23,095 bases of DNA. Origin: Candidatus Martarchaeota archaeon. GTDB lineage: Archaea > Micrarchaeota > Micrarchaeia > Micrarchaeales > CABMGC01. The position numbers and the translations under genes were made by a program. Numbering within the stretch: the stretch's first letter is position 1; every line of letters starts with the position of its first letter. The stretch covers positions 1-23,095 of the forward strand of contig JAMDBP010000009.1 of assembly GCA_023487825.1 (NCBI GenBank), read 5' to 3'. Under the pieces are notes generated by a model. It did no database searches and was not told the DNA's origin. It saw only the letters and a program-made list of their open reading frames with translations. Shown here piece after piece: positions 1 through 7,391 of the stretch.

Positions 1-2
1 AT

Positions 3-449
3 CACTTCGTCTATGAGCTTGCCATGGCATGCGATCTTAGGATAGCATCAACAGATTCAATCTTCGGACAGCCAGAAACAAGGCTGGGAATCGTACCTGG
101 AGGAGGAGCAACATACTCTCTCCAGAAAATTGCTGGAATAAGCAGGGCAAAAGAGATGATACTTACTGGGAAGAGCATAAGTGCAGGGAAGGCCTTGCGT
201 ATAGGGCTTGTCAATATACTGCGCGACAAAAAGGACCTCATGAAAAGTGCATTTGAATTATGCGAATCTGTTGTTCTGTGCAGTCCTAATGCTGTGGCGT
301 TGGCAAAGTCCGCAATTAACAGCGCTTCAAAAGACGATTACAGATACGAAAGAAGAGCTTTTGTTGATTCTGTTCTTAGTAAAGAAGGCAGAAAGGGCAT
401 ATCTGTATTTCTTGAACGCAGCAAGGCAAAGCCCAGAAAGAAGAAATAG
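3..449 (+). CDS. Enoyl-CoA hydratase/isomerase (crotonase family), 5'-partial
   Basis: Hydrates trans-2-enoyl-CoA to 3-hydroxyacyl-CoA, the second step of beta-oxidation. The frame is open from the window edge, so the N-terminal half lies outside. The visible part aligns by eye with the crotonase core: ELAMACDLRIAS, then FGQPE, LGIVPGGGAT and a C-terminal EGRKGISVFLE segment. Both catalytic glutamates of the family (rat Glu144 and Glu164) are kept, at codon 15-17 and in FGQPE. The glycines that normally precede the first Glu (GGGxELA) read HFVY here, which is odd; it sits in the first 14 bases, so an edge artefact is possible. The first internal ATG at 24 lies inside the conserved core and is not the real start. 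The thiolase gene follows after 8 nt, so they are probably co-transcribed. Substrate chain length cannot be told. Confidence 0.9.
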   Translation, partial: HFVYELAMACDLRIASTDSIFGQPETRLGIVPGGGATYSLQKIAGISRAKEMILTGKSISAGKALRIGLVNILRDKKDLMKSAFELCESVVLCSPNAVALAKSAINSASKDDYRYERRAFVDSVLSKEGRKGISVFLERSKAKPRKKK

Positions 450-457
450 GTCATTTT

Positions 458-1672
458 ATGGAAGAAGCATATGTGGTGGTGGCTTTCAGAAGCCCTGTAG
501 GAAAATTCATGGGAAAGCTTTCGGACCTCTCTGCGGTCCAGATAGCAGCAGAGGTTGCAAAAGGAACATTTGAGAGATCAGGAATAGATGGCAAACTCAT
601 AGACGAAGTGATAATGGGCAACGTACTCTCTGCAGGAGAGGGTCAGAATCCTGCAAAGCAGGTTGTCATGCACTCTGGCATCCAGAAGAACGCAGCAACG
701 GTGAATGTAAACATGATATGCGCCTCTGGTCTTAAGGCAATGGCGCTAGCTGCCCAGGGGATAAAGTCAGATGACCTTAACATTGCTCTGGCAGGGGGAA
801 TGGAAAGCATGACTAATGCTCCGCATACTGTAAAGGGAGTAAGAAGTTTCAGGAAGTACGGGAATGTTGACCTTAAGGAATTATATAGCTATTCTGACAG
901 CAACGGGAAAGATTATTTGTTGATAGATGAGATGATAAATACGGGGTTGTGGGATTGCTACGCAGATATGCATATGGGCACAATAGCAGAGATGATCGGA
1001 ACAAAGTACAGTATAACAAGGGAAGAGCAGGACAGGTTTGCATACGATAGCCATATGAAAGCCGCAGCTGCTGTTGATTCTGGAAAGTTCAAAGCCGAGA
1101 CGATTCCTATAAAGCTGAAAGATGACGTATTCTCATCAGATGAAGGGATAAGGAGAGATACGAGCATTGAAAAGCTTGCAAAACTCAAGCCGGCATTCGC
1201 AGAATCAGGAACCGTTACGGCGGGAAATTCATCTCAGTTAAGCGATGGTGCAGCAATCGCAATAATAGCTTCAAAGAGAATGGTCGAGGAGCATGGCTTC
1301 AAACCGATTGCAAAGATAGAGTCATATGCGGATTCCGGCATAGACCCTAACTGGTACGGTCTGTCTCCGATAGACTCAATGAACGCTGCGCTCAAAAAGT
1401 CAGGGCATACTCTTGAAGAGATGGACTTGATCGAGATAAACGAAGCCTTCTGCGTGCAGACACTGGGTGTTGCGAAGGAGATGAATATAGATATGGAAAA
1501 ACTTAATGTCAACGGAGGAGCAACGGCTCTTGGGCATCCTCTTGGCGCTACAGGGGCAATTCTTCTTACAAAAGTGGTGCACGCACTTGCAGACAGGAAG
1601 AAGGAGTTAGGAATAATATCATTATGCCATGGCGGAGGAGGTTCTTCATCAATGGTTGTAAGCAGGGTGTAA
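458..1672 (+). CDS. Acetyl-CoA C-acetyltransferase (thiolase)
   Basis: Cleaves 3-ketoacyl-CoA with CoA, or condenses two acetyl-CoA to acetoacetyl-CoA. The 404-residue length fits the usual 390-400 of the biosynthetic/degradative thiolase family. The three catalytic positions are visible: Cys88 in NMICASGLKA, His360 in GATALGHPLGATG, and Cys390 in SLCHGGGG, with the NEAF motif ahead of the His. The segment AKLKPAF...GTVTAGNSSQLSDGAA is the typical mid-protein signature. Presence of all catalytic residues argues against the SCP-x/archaeal HMG-pathway thiolase-like proteins, which are more divergent. It starts 8 nt after the enoyl-CoA hydratase and ends 3 nt before the dehydrogenase, so the three act as one operon. 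An AGGT match lies a few bases before the ATG. Confidence 0.95.
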   Translation: MEEAYVVVAFRSPVGKFMGKLSDLSAVQIAAEVAKGTFERSGIDGKLIDEVIMGNVLSAGEGQNPAKQVVMHSGIQKNAATVNVNMICASGLKAMALAAQGIKSDDLNIALAGGMESMTNAPHTVKGVRSFRKYGNVDLKELYSYSDSNGKDYLLIDEMINTGLWDCYADMHMGTIAEMIGTKYSITREEQDRFAYDSHMKAAAAVDSGKFKAETIPIKLKDDVFSSDEGIRRDTSIEKLAKLKPAFAESGTVTAGNSSQLSDGAAIAIIASKRMVEEHGFKPIAKIESYADSGIDPNWYGLSPIDSMNAALKKSGHTLEEMDLIEINEAFCVQTLGVAKEMNIDMEKLNVNGGATALGHPLGATGAILLTKVVHALADRKKELGIISLCHGGGGSSSMVVSRV

Positions 1673-1675
1673 AAC

Positions 1676-2524
1676 ATGGTAGAAAAGATAACTGTCATAG
1701 GCCCGGGAACTATGGGTACAGGAATAGCGCAGGCGTTCCTTGCAGCCGGTTTCCAAGTGGTACTTATCGGAAGAAGTGAAGAGTCATTGCAAAAAGGCCT
1801 TGCAATAATAAAATCACGGATGGATAAGGCAAGGGAAAAAGGCAAGCTTTCACAAGAGGAGATGGATTCGGCTCTGAATAACCTTGCGCTCTCTACAAAC
1901 TATGACGATGGAAAGGGATCATCAGCAGTAATAGAGGCAGTATCTGAAATAGCGGATACAAAGAAAGCTGTCTTCAAGATGGCAGAAGAGCATATTAGCA
2001 ACGCGATACTAGCAACAAATACCTCATCCATACCTATAAGCGAGCTATCGGAAGCGGTAAATGACAAGAGCAGGTTCATAGGGATGCACTTCTTCAATCC
2101 TGTTCCTGTGATGAAACCGGTAGAGGTTATAGTTGGAAGCGACACGTCAAAGAACACTGAACAGATTGCAATACAGCTGATAAGCAAATGCGGGAAGGTC
2201 CCTGTAACAGTGAATGATTATCCTGGTTTTGTGGCGAACAGCATACTGATGCCAATGCTAAACGAAGCTATTATCCTGCTTGAGAAAGGAGTTTCTACAA
2301 GGGAAGGCATAGACACGATAATAAAGCTGGGGCTAAACCATCCGATGGGTCCGCTCGAACTTGCTGACTATATAGGACTTGATGTATGCAAGGACATAAT
2401 GGAATCGATATACAATGAAACAAAGGACATGAAGTTCAAACCTGCGGGGATGCTGGTGAAACTGGTATCTGAAGGCAAGCTTGGAAGGAAGTCTGGAGAG
2501 GGCTTCTACAATTACAGTAAATAA
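1676..2524 (+). CDS. 3-hydroxyacyl-CoA (3-hydroxybutyryl-CoA) dehydrogenase
   Basis: Oxidises 3-hydroxyacyl-CoA to 3-ketoacyl-CoA with NAD(P), linking the hydratase upstream to the thiolase. It is 282 residues, the usual size of the single-function 3-hydroxybutyryl-CoA dehydrogenases. An N-terminal Rossmann fold begins with GPGTMGTGIAQA (residues 9-20). The family signature HFFNPVPVMKPVEV holds the catalytic His138, and the C-terminal helical domain carries NHPMGPLELADYIGLDV. The C-terminus GRKSGEGFYNY is typical. The ATG is 3 nt after the thiolase stop; a GGGTG stretch at 1665-1669 can serve as ribosome site. No acyl-CoA dehydrogenase or acyl-CoA ligase is in the window, so the cluster here is an incomplete beta-oxidation set. 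Confidence 0.95.
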   Translation: MVEKITVIGPGTMGTGIAQAFLAAGFQVVLIGRSEESLQKGLAIIKSRMDKAREKGKLSQEEMDSALNNLALSTNYDDGKGSSAVIEAVSEIADTKKAVFKMAEEHISNAILATNTSSIPISELSEAVNDKSRFIGMHFFNPVPVMKPVEVIVGSDTSKNTEQIAIQLISKCGKVPVTVNDYPGFVANSILMPMLNEAIILLEKGVSTREGIDTIIKLGLNHPMGPLELADYIGLDVCKDIMESIYNETKDMKFKPAGMLVKLVSEGKLGRKSGEGFYNYSK

Positions 2525-2533
2525 CGAAGTGAG

Positions 2534-3142
2534 ATGATGGACTGGGACATAATCGCTGACAAAGAGACATTGGAGAAGACAGTTAACGCACTACGATCAA
2601 AGAAAATAGACGTAATAGTAGTAGATAACGGCAATGAAGCTAAGGAAAAACTCTTATCACTGATAAAAGTAGGATCTACGGTAATGGAAGCATCATCAAC
2701 GACATTGAAGCAGATAGGGGCACACGAGATCATAAATGAAAGCGGAAGGTTTGTGCCATTGAACAAAGAGATCTCAAAGGAGAATGATTCTGCAAAAAGG
2801 GCAGAGCTGAGAAGGGCTCTGCCGAGTCCCGATTATGCAGTAGGGAGCGTGCATGCTGTCACAGAGGACGGACAGATGCTCATAGCCTCTGCGAGCGGAA
2901 GCCAGCTGCCATCCTATTCATTCACTGCAAAGAAGGTGATACTTGCAGTAGGCACTCAGAAAATAGTCAAGAATATTGATCTTGGGATAAGGCGAATATA
3001 CGAACACTCCCTTCCTATGGAGACTGAGCGCATGATGAAAGCATATGGGACATCCAGTTCCGTCAACCAGATACTTATTATAGAAAAGGGCATTCCAGGA
3101 AGAATAACAGTGATATTCGTAAAAGAGAGGCTTGGTTTCTGA
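2534..3142 (+). CDS. LUD-domain protein (LutC/YkgG-like)
   Basis: A 202-residue protein matching by eye the LUD domain (lactate utilisation, formerly DUF162): alternating helices and strands with TVMEASSTTLKQIG, the ASASGSQLPSYS glycine loop and the VILAVGTQKIVKNIDLGIRRI segment. In known systems LUD proteins accompany Fe-S oxidoreductases that oxidise lactate; here it stands alone at the end of the beta-oxidation operon, 9 nt after the dehydrogenase stop. An electron-transfer or redox role linked to acyl-CoA oxidation is inference. Two adjacent ATGs (2534 and 2537) are possible; GTGAG at 2529-2533 lies one base before the first, so the second has more natural spacing. No Fe-S cysteine cluster is visible in this polypeptide. 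Confidence 0.8.
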   Translation: MMDWDIIADKETLEKTVNALRSKKIDVIVVDNGNEAKEKLLSLIKVGSTVMEASSTTLKQIGAHEIINESGRFVPLNKEISKENDSAKRAELRRALPSPDYAVGSVHAVTEDGQMLIASASGSQLPSYSFTAKKVILAVGTQKIVKNIDLGIRRIYEHSLPMETERMMKAYGTSSSVNQILIIEKGIPGRITVIFVKERLGF

Positions 3143-3153
3143 TTCATTGCCCT

Positions 3154-3163
3154 AAAATATATT
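3154..3163 (+). promoter_or_regulatory. Likely TATA box for the LamG surface protein
   Basis: AAAATATATT in an AT-rich stretch, centred about 36 nt before the ATG at 3195 and 27 nt before the in-frame TTG at 3186. It is the first promoter-like element after the LUD gene. Confidence 0.45.
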
Positions 3164-3194
3164 AATTAACAATATTTAATGTATATTGGTTGGA

Positions 3195-4160
3195 ATGGCA
3201 TCAGGCAAGAACAGCAAGAAAAATAATCTTTCAATAATAAGCTCAAATGAAAAAAATCAGGCAGCTATGGAGTACCTGCTCTCATACGGCTGGACGACTC
3301 TGATAATAGCGGTTGTGATCCTTATACTTGCAGTGCTTGGGATACTGAGCATTGCATCTGCACCAAGAGCAGAGCCTGGTGCATGCAGCGTTTACCGTCC
3401 ATATGGTCCTGGCGATCCAAGCATGGCAAGCCTTATCGGGACATGCTACAACGAATTACCAAGATATGTCATGGAATCAAAAGGTACTGGTGATTTTGTC
3501 TTTGTAAACGGTTCTGACAACTACACCAGCTACCTTAACATAATCGGAAAGAACATAACCATAACCGCATGGGTGAATGTCAACGGTGCTCCTTACCATG
3601 ATGTAGTTGACAAGGAGGACCAGTACGGGATGAAACTGGACTATAATAACCAGCCTCATGCATGTGCTCCTTCCTATTATACCGGGCTATGCCTCGAATG
3701 GGATACCTACAATGAATGGACAGGTACGAGCTTCCCGATACCGGACGGGAATTTCGGACAGTGGGAGTTTATCGCTGTTGAAATGAGCGGAAATTACAAA
3801 TACTGGTATGCAAACGGCCAGTTGATAGGCAGCCAGTATGTCTCAAGCGGGATAAATTACGTCCCTTCAAATTTTGTAATAGGTGCGATAACTCCTGGAT
3901 ATTCAGGTTATGGCAGTGCAGAGTGGTTCAACGGTTCAATTGCAAATGTGCAATTATACAACGCATCGCTAAGCTCAAACCAGATAAACCTGCTTTATGA
4001 TGAAGGGATAGGAGGAGTACCCGTGCAGCTGCGTGGACTTGTAGGCTGGTGGCCGCTGAACGGCAATCCAAATGACTACAGCGGAAATGGAAACAATGGT
4101 CGCCTTTACAACAACACTTTTACAGGAAGCTTAAGGGTATCCAATTACGTTATACCGTAA
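3195..4160 (+). CDS. LamG-domain surface protein with class III (pilin-like) signal
   Basis: About 321 residues. The N-terminus is a short basic segment followed by KNQAAMEYLLSYGW and a hydrophobic stretch (TTLIIAVVILILAVLGILSI), the layout of an archaeal class III signal processed by a prepilin peptidase just before the Q-x-x-x-E-Y core. The rest reads as a concanavalin-like LamG/jelly-roll domain: a strand set from ITITAWVNVNG through QWEFIAVEMSG, YANGQLIGSQ and WFNGSIANVQLYNASLSSNQINLLYDEG. The final 45 residues (GLVGWWPLNGNPNDYSGNG) look like the opening of a second LamG unit that is not completed. Several N-x-S/T sequons fit an extracellular glycoprotein. The frame could start at TTG 3186; I prefer ATG 3195. 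It precedes pilus-platform genes, so it may be a pilus subunit or adhesin; this is inference. Confidence 0.8.
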   Translation: MASGKNSKKNNLSIISSNEKNQAAMEYLLSYGWTTLIIAVVILILAVLGILSIASAPRAEPGACSVYRPYGPGDPSMASLIGTCYNELPRYVMESKGTGDFVFVNGSDNYTSYLNIIGKNITITAWVNVNGAPYHDVVDKEDQYGMKLDYNNQPHACAPSYYTGLCLEWDTYNEWTGTSFPIPDGNFGQWEFIAVEMSGNYKYWYANGQLIGSQYVSSGINYVPSNFVIGAITPGYSGYGSAEWFNGSIANVQLYNASLSSNQINLLYDEGIGGVPVQLRGLVGWWPLNGNPNDYSGNGNNGRLYNNTFTGSLRVSNYVIP

Positions 4161-4183
4161 TGCTAAAATCCTCAACATCTTCC

Positions 4184-4196
4184 ACATATATTTATA
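4184..4196 (+). promoter_or_regulatory. TATA box of the pilus-platform operon
   Basis: An ACATATATTTATA stretch centred about 31 nt before the ATG at 4221, spacing that predicts a leaderless or nearly leaderless transcript for the three genes 4221-7352. Confidence 0.55.
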
Positions 4197-4220
4197 ATAA
4201 CATAATGCGCTAAATCTATC

Positions 4221-5087
4221 ATGGATTATGAGGGCGCGGTAGAGGTCATAAACCAGCTTGAAGCTGGCTCTTCTTCAGAAGAAGAATTCACCATTGACGC
4301 ATTAAAAGCCATAAACAACGAGATAAAGTTCAAGGGGTTTACAAGGCAGCAGAATGATGAAGAAGCCGCGAAGCTAATCAAATCACTGTCAGGCCCATTC
4401 CTGTTCCAGCAACAGACTGCAAGACCTCAAACAAGCGTGCCGCAGCCTCAACTGAAGGTCCAATCTCCTATCCAGCCCAAATCCCAGGCGCAGCCGCAGC
4501 CCGTATTCTCTGTTCAGCAACAACCCAAACCTGCTCCACAAACAACATCCGCCAAGGAATTGTCAGCAGCAACAGAAGAATTAAAGAGTACAATCGGCCC
4601 TGTCTCTAAATTAGAGCTTCCTAAACTAAAATTCAACGTTAAGCCAAAAGAGGTCAAAATTCCTCCTGTTCAGGAAGCAAAACCTGTTCCAAATATGCCA
4701 ACGCAGCAGCCAAGCCCCGCAGTACAGGCACAAGCGCCTGTCCAGCAAAAGCAGCCGGTAGTTAAGAAAGAGCAGAATGTTCAGCAAAAACAGGTTCCGG
4801 TAAATCAGGTTTCCCAGATGCGTACAAAGACCTTCAAATCAATACTTGTAGGTCTGCCGCTTCACGATCAGATAGAGGAACTTACTAAGATAAGTGCAGG
4901 AATAGACAAGAGAGCATTTGATAAGGCGCACATGAATATAATAATAAACGAGATAAATGCGCTCTACGAGTATTCTATGACAGAGCAGAAGACTACTAAT
5001 GTGTTTGAACAGAGACTCAGGGACATGAGAGCCATCAGGCTGTCCGAGGTAATGGATAAACTCGGCAAAAAGGGTGTTGCAGGATGA
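4221..5087 (+). CDS. Gln/Pro-rich protein of unknown function, pilus-operon first gene
   Basis: I do not recognise this 288-residue protein. It has three parts. Residues 1-60 form an acidic, helical N-terminus (MDYEGAVEVINQLE...IDALKAINNEIKF). Residues 64-200 are low complexity, rich in Gln, Pro, Lys and Ala with repeated QPKPAPQ-like and VQQKQ-like stretches, almost certainly disordered. Residues 201-288 are a predicted helical domain (FKSILVGLPLHDQIEELTKISAGIDKRAF...IINEINALYEYS) ending in a basic tail. There is no signal peptide or membrane segment, so it should be cytoplasmic. Its stop overlaps the next gene's ATG by 4 nt (ATGA), implying translational coupling to the F-domain platform protein. 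A cytoplasmic assembly or scaffolding factor for the pilus-like machine is inferred only from that coupling. Confidence 0.75.
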   Translation: MDYEGAVEVINQLEAGSSSEEEFTIDALKAINNEIKFKGFTRQQNDEEAAKLIKSLSGPFLFQQQTARPQTSVPQPQLKVQSPIQPKSQAQPQPVFSVQQQPKPAPQTTSAKELSAATEELKSTIGPVSKLELPKLKFNVKPKEVKIPPVQEAKPVPNMPTQQPSPAVQAQAPVQQKQPVVKKEQNVQQKQVPVNQVSQMRTKTFKSILVGLPLHDQIEELTKISAGIDKRAFDKAHMNIIINEINALYEYSMTEQKTTNVFEQRLRDMRAIRLSEVMDKLGKKGVAG

Positions 5088-6340
5088 GCATTGGCAAGAA
5101 GAAAGAAATAAAGCAGCCTGAGCTCAGGCAGATCATAGGATTCACGAAGCCCAAGAAGATACTTTTCTTCAAGACAAAACCAAAACCGATATACGGTGAA
5201 CCTATAAGGCAGCCACAGCAACAAGAAACGAAGCCCAATCCGCAGGAGCAACCATTCATAGTGCAGCAGACCGCCTCTCCCAAGGTCCCGCCAGCTCAGC
5301 CGGCAGCCCAGCAGCCAACTGTAAAGCCTGCCGCTCAGAATGCAAAACAGGCTAAGCAGCCTCATCAGGGCTTATTCAGAAGCAAACCCAAACCTGCTCC
5401 AGGAAAACCTCAGGCTCAGGGAGTTCCTACATATCAGATATTCAGCCAGCAGGATGCAACACAGAAACCTCAAAAGCCGGCCCCTAAGTTCCTCGATGTA
5501 AGGATAAAAAAGATACTTAACAAGCAGAAGGATCTCGAGCTCTCGATGCGTGAACAGAATATCAAAGGTACGCCATACTCATTCATACAGAGAATAATGT
5601 ACATTTCCATTGGCATATCTGTTGCAATGGGAATCGTTGTAACCATACTGTTTTATGAGTTAACCCTGCTTGATACTGCGGTAACCGTCAGCCCGCTGAT
5701 AGGAGTTATGCTTGGATTAGTTGCAGCGATTGCAGGATATATGGTCATATTCAACAACCTCATACTTTATCCTGTAAAGAAGGCGAGGAATTCAGGAAAG
5801 GAGATAGAGAAGGACGTGCTCTTCGCAGCAAGGGACATGATAATAGCGATGAGGTCAGGAATGCCGCTATACAATGCAATAGTCACGGTAAGCACGGGGT
5901 ACGGTACTGCAAGCAGGGAATTCGGAAAGATAGTAGAGACCGTGCAGCTTGGAACTCCGATAGAGAATGCGATAGACAGCGTGTGTGCCAAATCAAAATC
6001 TCCTACATTCAACAGGATAATGCTTCAGTCAAGCACAAGCATAAAGGCAGGTGCAGACGTCATAGGGGCGTTGCAGGAAGCGATAGACGAGGTAAGCCAG
6101 GAAAGGGTAATCGAATTAAGGAGATACGGGCAGAGGTTAAACGCGCTTGCCATGTTCTACATGCTTTTCGGAATAATATTTCCGAGCATGGGTATAGCTG
6201 TAGCCACAATTATGACTACATTCATAAGCATAATAACCATAAGCAACACGACACTCGGGATGGTATTCGTTGGAATAGTGATTCTCCAGTTCGTATTCCT
6301 GAACATGATAAGGTCTGCAAGACCTGTATACGCTACGTAG
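5084..6340 (+). CDS. Type II secretion F-domain (TadB/FlaJ-like) platform protein with Gln/Pro-rich extension
   Basis: A 418-residue inner-membrane platform protein of the type IV pilus/archaellum/type II secretion class. Residues 1-160 are a Lys/Gln/Pro-rich cytoplasmic extension, unlike typical family members of about 300 residues. From residue 163: two membrane helices (about 168-192 and 205-228), then the cytoplasmic T2SSF domain from about 243 (DVLFAARDMIIAMRSGMPLYNAI...TPIENAIDSVCAKSKSPTFNRIMLQSSTSIKAGADVIGALQEAIDEV), then two more helices (about 354-380 and 393-412). The A-RDMIIAMRSGMPL segment is the usual start of the F domain. The ATG overlaps the upstream stop by 4 nt; the second F-domain gene follows after 7 nt. 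The platform normally anchors an assembly ATPase, but no ATPase gene is in the window. Confidence 0.85.
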   Translation: MSIGKKKEIKQPELRQIIGFTKPKKILFFKTKPKPIYGEPIRQPQQQETKPNPQEQPFIVQQTASPKVPPAQPAAQQPTVKPAAQNAKQAKQPHQGLFRSKPKPAPGKPQAQGVPTYQIFSQQDATQKPQKPAPKFLDVRIKKILNKQKDLELSMREQNIKGTPYSFIQRIMYISIGISVAMGIVVTILFYELTLLDTAVTVSPLIGVMLGLVAAIAGYMVIFNNLILYPVKKARNSGKEIEKDVLFAARDMIIAMRSGMPLYNAIVTVSTGYGTASREFGKIVETVQLGTPIENAIDSVCAKSKSPTFNRIMLQSSTSIKAGADVIGALQEAIDEVSQERVIELRRYGQRLNALAMFYMLFGIIFPSMGIAVATIMTTFISIITISNTTLGMVFVGIVILQFVFLNMIRSARPVYAT

Positions 6341-6347
6341 GGGTTTT

Positions 6348-7352
6348 ATGGCAACTGTAGTATTCGAGAGATTGCTTGGAAGAGGGGTTTCCCAGTTCGT
6401 ATCAGAGGAGCTCGATCTGGCAGGCATAAAGATGACTGCAAACATGATAATAGAGATTGCGATACTCGGATCCCTAGTATCAATGATAGCAGTGGCATTT
6501 GTTCTGGCAATATATATGCAGTTCAATCCTATCCTTGCATTCTTCGGAGGTGTACTCTCAGCTGGAATGATAATACTGATCATATATGCTGCTATAGAGT
6601 TCAGAATTGAGCAGAGAAAGAGTTTTGTGGAGAACATACTGCCGCTATATCTTGATTTGACAGCCGCAAACGTAAGGTCAGGGCTTGCTCTGACTAATGC
6701 GATGACAATTGTCGAGAGACCTGAATTCAAGAAATTCAACGACGATATAAAGCTCATGGGCAAGCAGCTCTATTCCGGAGAATCAATGGAACGCGTACTC
6801 ACGCAGCTCACATCAAGGTACAGGTCACAGGAACTTAAGAGGACGATACGTATGGTTCTAGAGGCAGAGAGGTACGGAGGAGGCATGACCGACCTCCTTA
6901 AGCAGATATCAAAGGACCTGAGGAACGAGCACATCATTCAGAAAGAGGTATCAGGTCAGCTGTTCATGTATATGATATTCATAGCATTCGCTGCACTTGC
7001 AGCGGCTCCCGTGCTCTTCGCAATGACGAGCCAGATGATAGGGATAACGCTCAGCATATGGTCAAAGATATCGCTGAATTCGCTCTCTAGCGTCCCTTCA
7101 ACAGGCATCTCCTTCCTAAAGTTCAGCACTCCGCAGATAACTCTTGCAGGATACCAGGACTTCGCCCTTGCTTCAATCATTCTTATAACGGGGATGTGCG
7201 CTTTCATAGTCTCTGCAATATCTTCAGGCAGGATGATACGCGGCGTAAGGTACCTGCCGCTGTTCATACTGATGGGGCTCATAGTATACTTCATAGTAGG
7301 TCTGGTAGTAGGAAACATATTCAGCACGATAGCAGCAGGAGGAGCAGGCTGA
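6348..7352 (+). CDS. Second type II secretion F-domain (TadC/FlaJ-like) platform protein
   Basis: A 334-residue membrane protein that pairs with the preceding gene. Membrane helices lie at about 30-56, 58-85, 205-232, 268-290 and 298-325. Between the second and third sits a T2SSF domain: NILPLYLDLTAANVRSGLALTNAM...KQLYSGESMERVLTQLTSRYRSQELKRTIRMVLEAERYGGGMTDLLKQISKDL. Two consecutive single-domain F proteins resemble the TadB/TadC arrangement, whereas archaellar FlaJ (ArlJ) joins two F domains in one chain. It starts 7 nt after the previous stop with a G-rich stretch (AGGGG) just before the ATG. The exact system (adhesive pilus, secretion, archaellum) cannot be told because ATPase, prepilin peptidase and other partners are not here. 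Confidence 0.85.
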   Translation: MATVVFERLLGRGVSQFVSEELDLAGIKMTANMIIEIAILGSLVSMIAVAFVLAIYMQFNPILAFFGGVLSAGMIILIIYAAIEFRIEQRKSFVENILPLYLDLTAANVRSGLALTNAMTIVERPEFKKFNDDIKLMGKQLYSGESMERVLTQLTSRYRSQELKRTIRMVLEAERYGGGMTDLLKQISKDLRNEHIIQKEVSGQLFMYMIFIAFAALAAAPVLFAMTSQMIGITLSIWSKISLNSLSSVPSTGISFLKFSTPQITLAGYQDFALASIILITGMCAFIVSAISSGRMIRGVRYLPLFILMGLIVYFIVGLVVGNIFSTIAAGGAG

Positions 7353-7391
7353 TATTAAGCTCTTGTGAAATGACACAGAGAGCAGGCGATG

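Noticed and set aside
1234..1845. 203-codon open frame on the minus strand
   Set aside because: It lies antisense to thiolase and dehydrogenase, crosses their junction, and reads as a Ser/Ile/Pro-rich mirror of well-conserved genes.
6137..6763. 208-codon open frame on the minus strand
   Set aside because: Antisense to both F-domain genes; its composition follows from their ATA-rich codons and it has no promoter or family motif.
5084..7352. Archaellum motor membrane protein (FlaJ/ArlJ) split in two
   Set aside because: The two genes have complete separate helix sets and F domains, fitting a TadB/TadC-like pair better than a broken single gene, and no archaellin or ArlI/ArlH gene is nearby.
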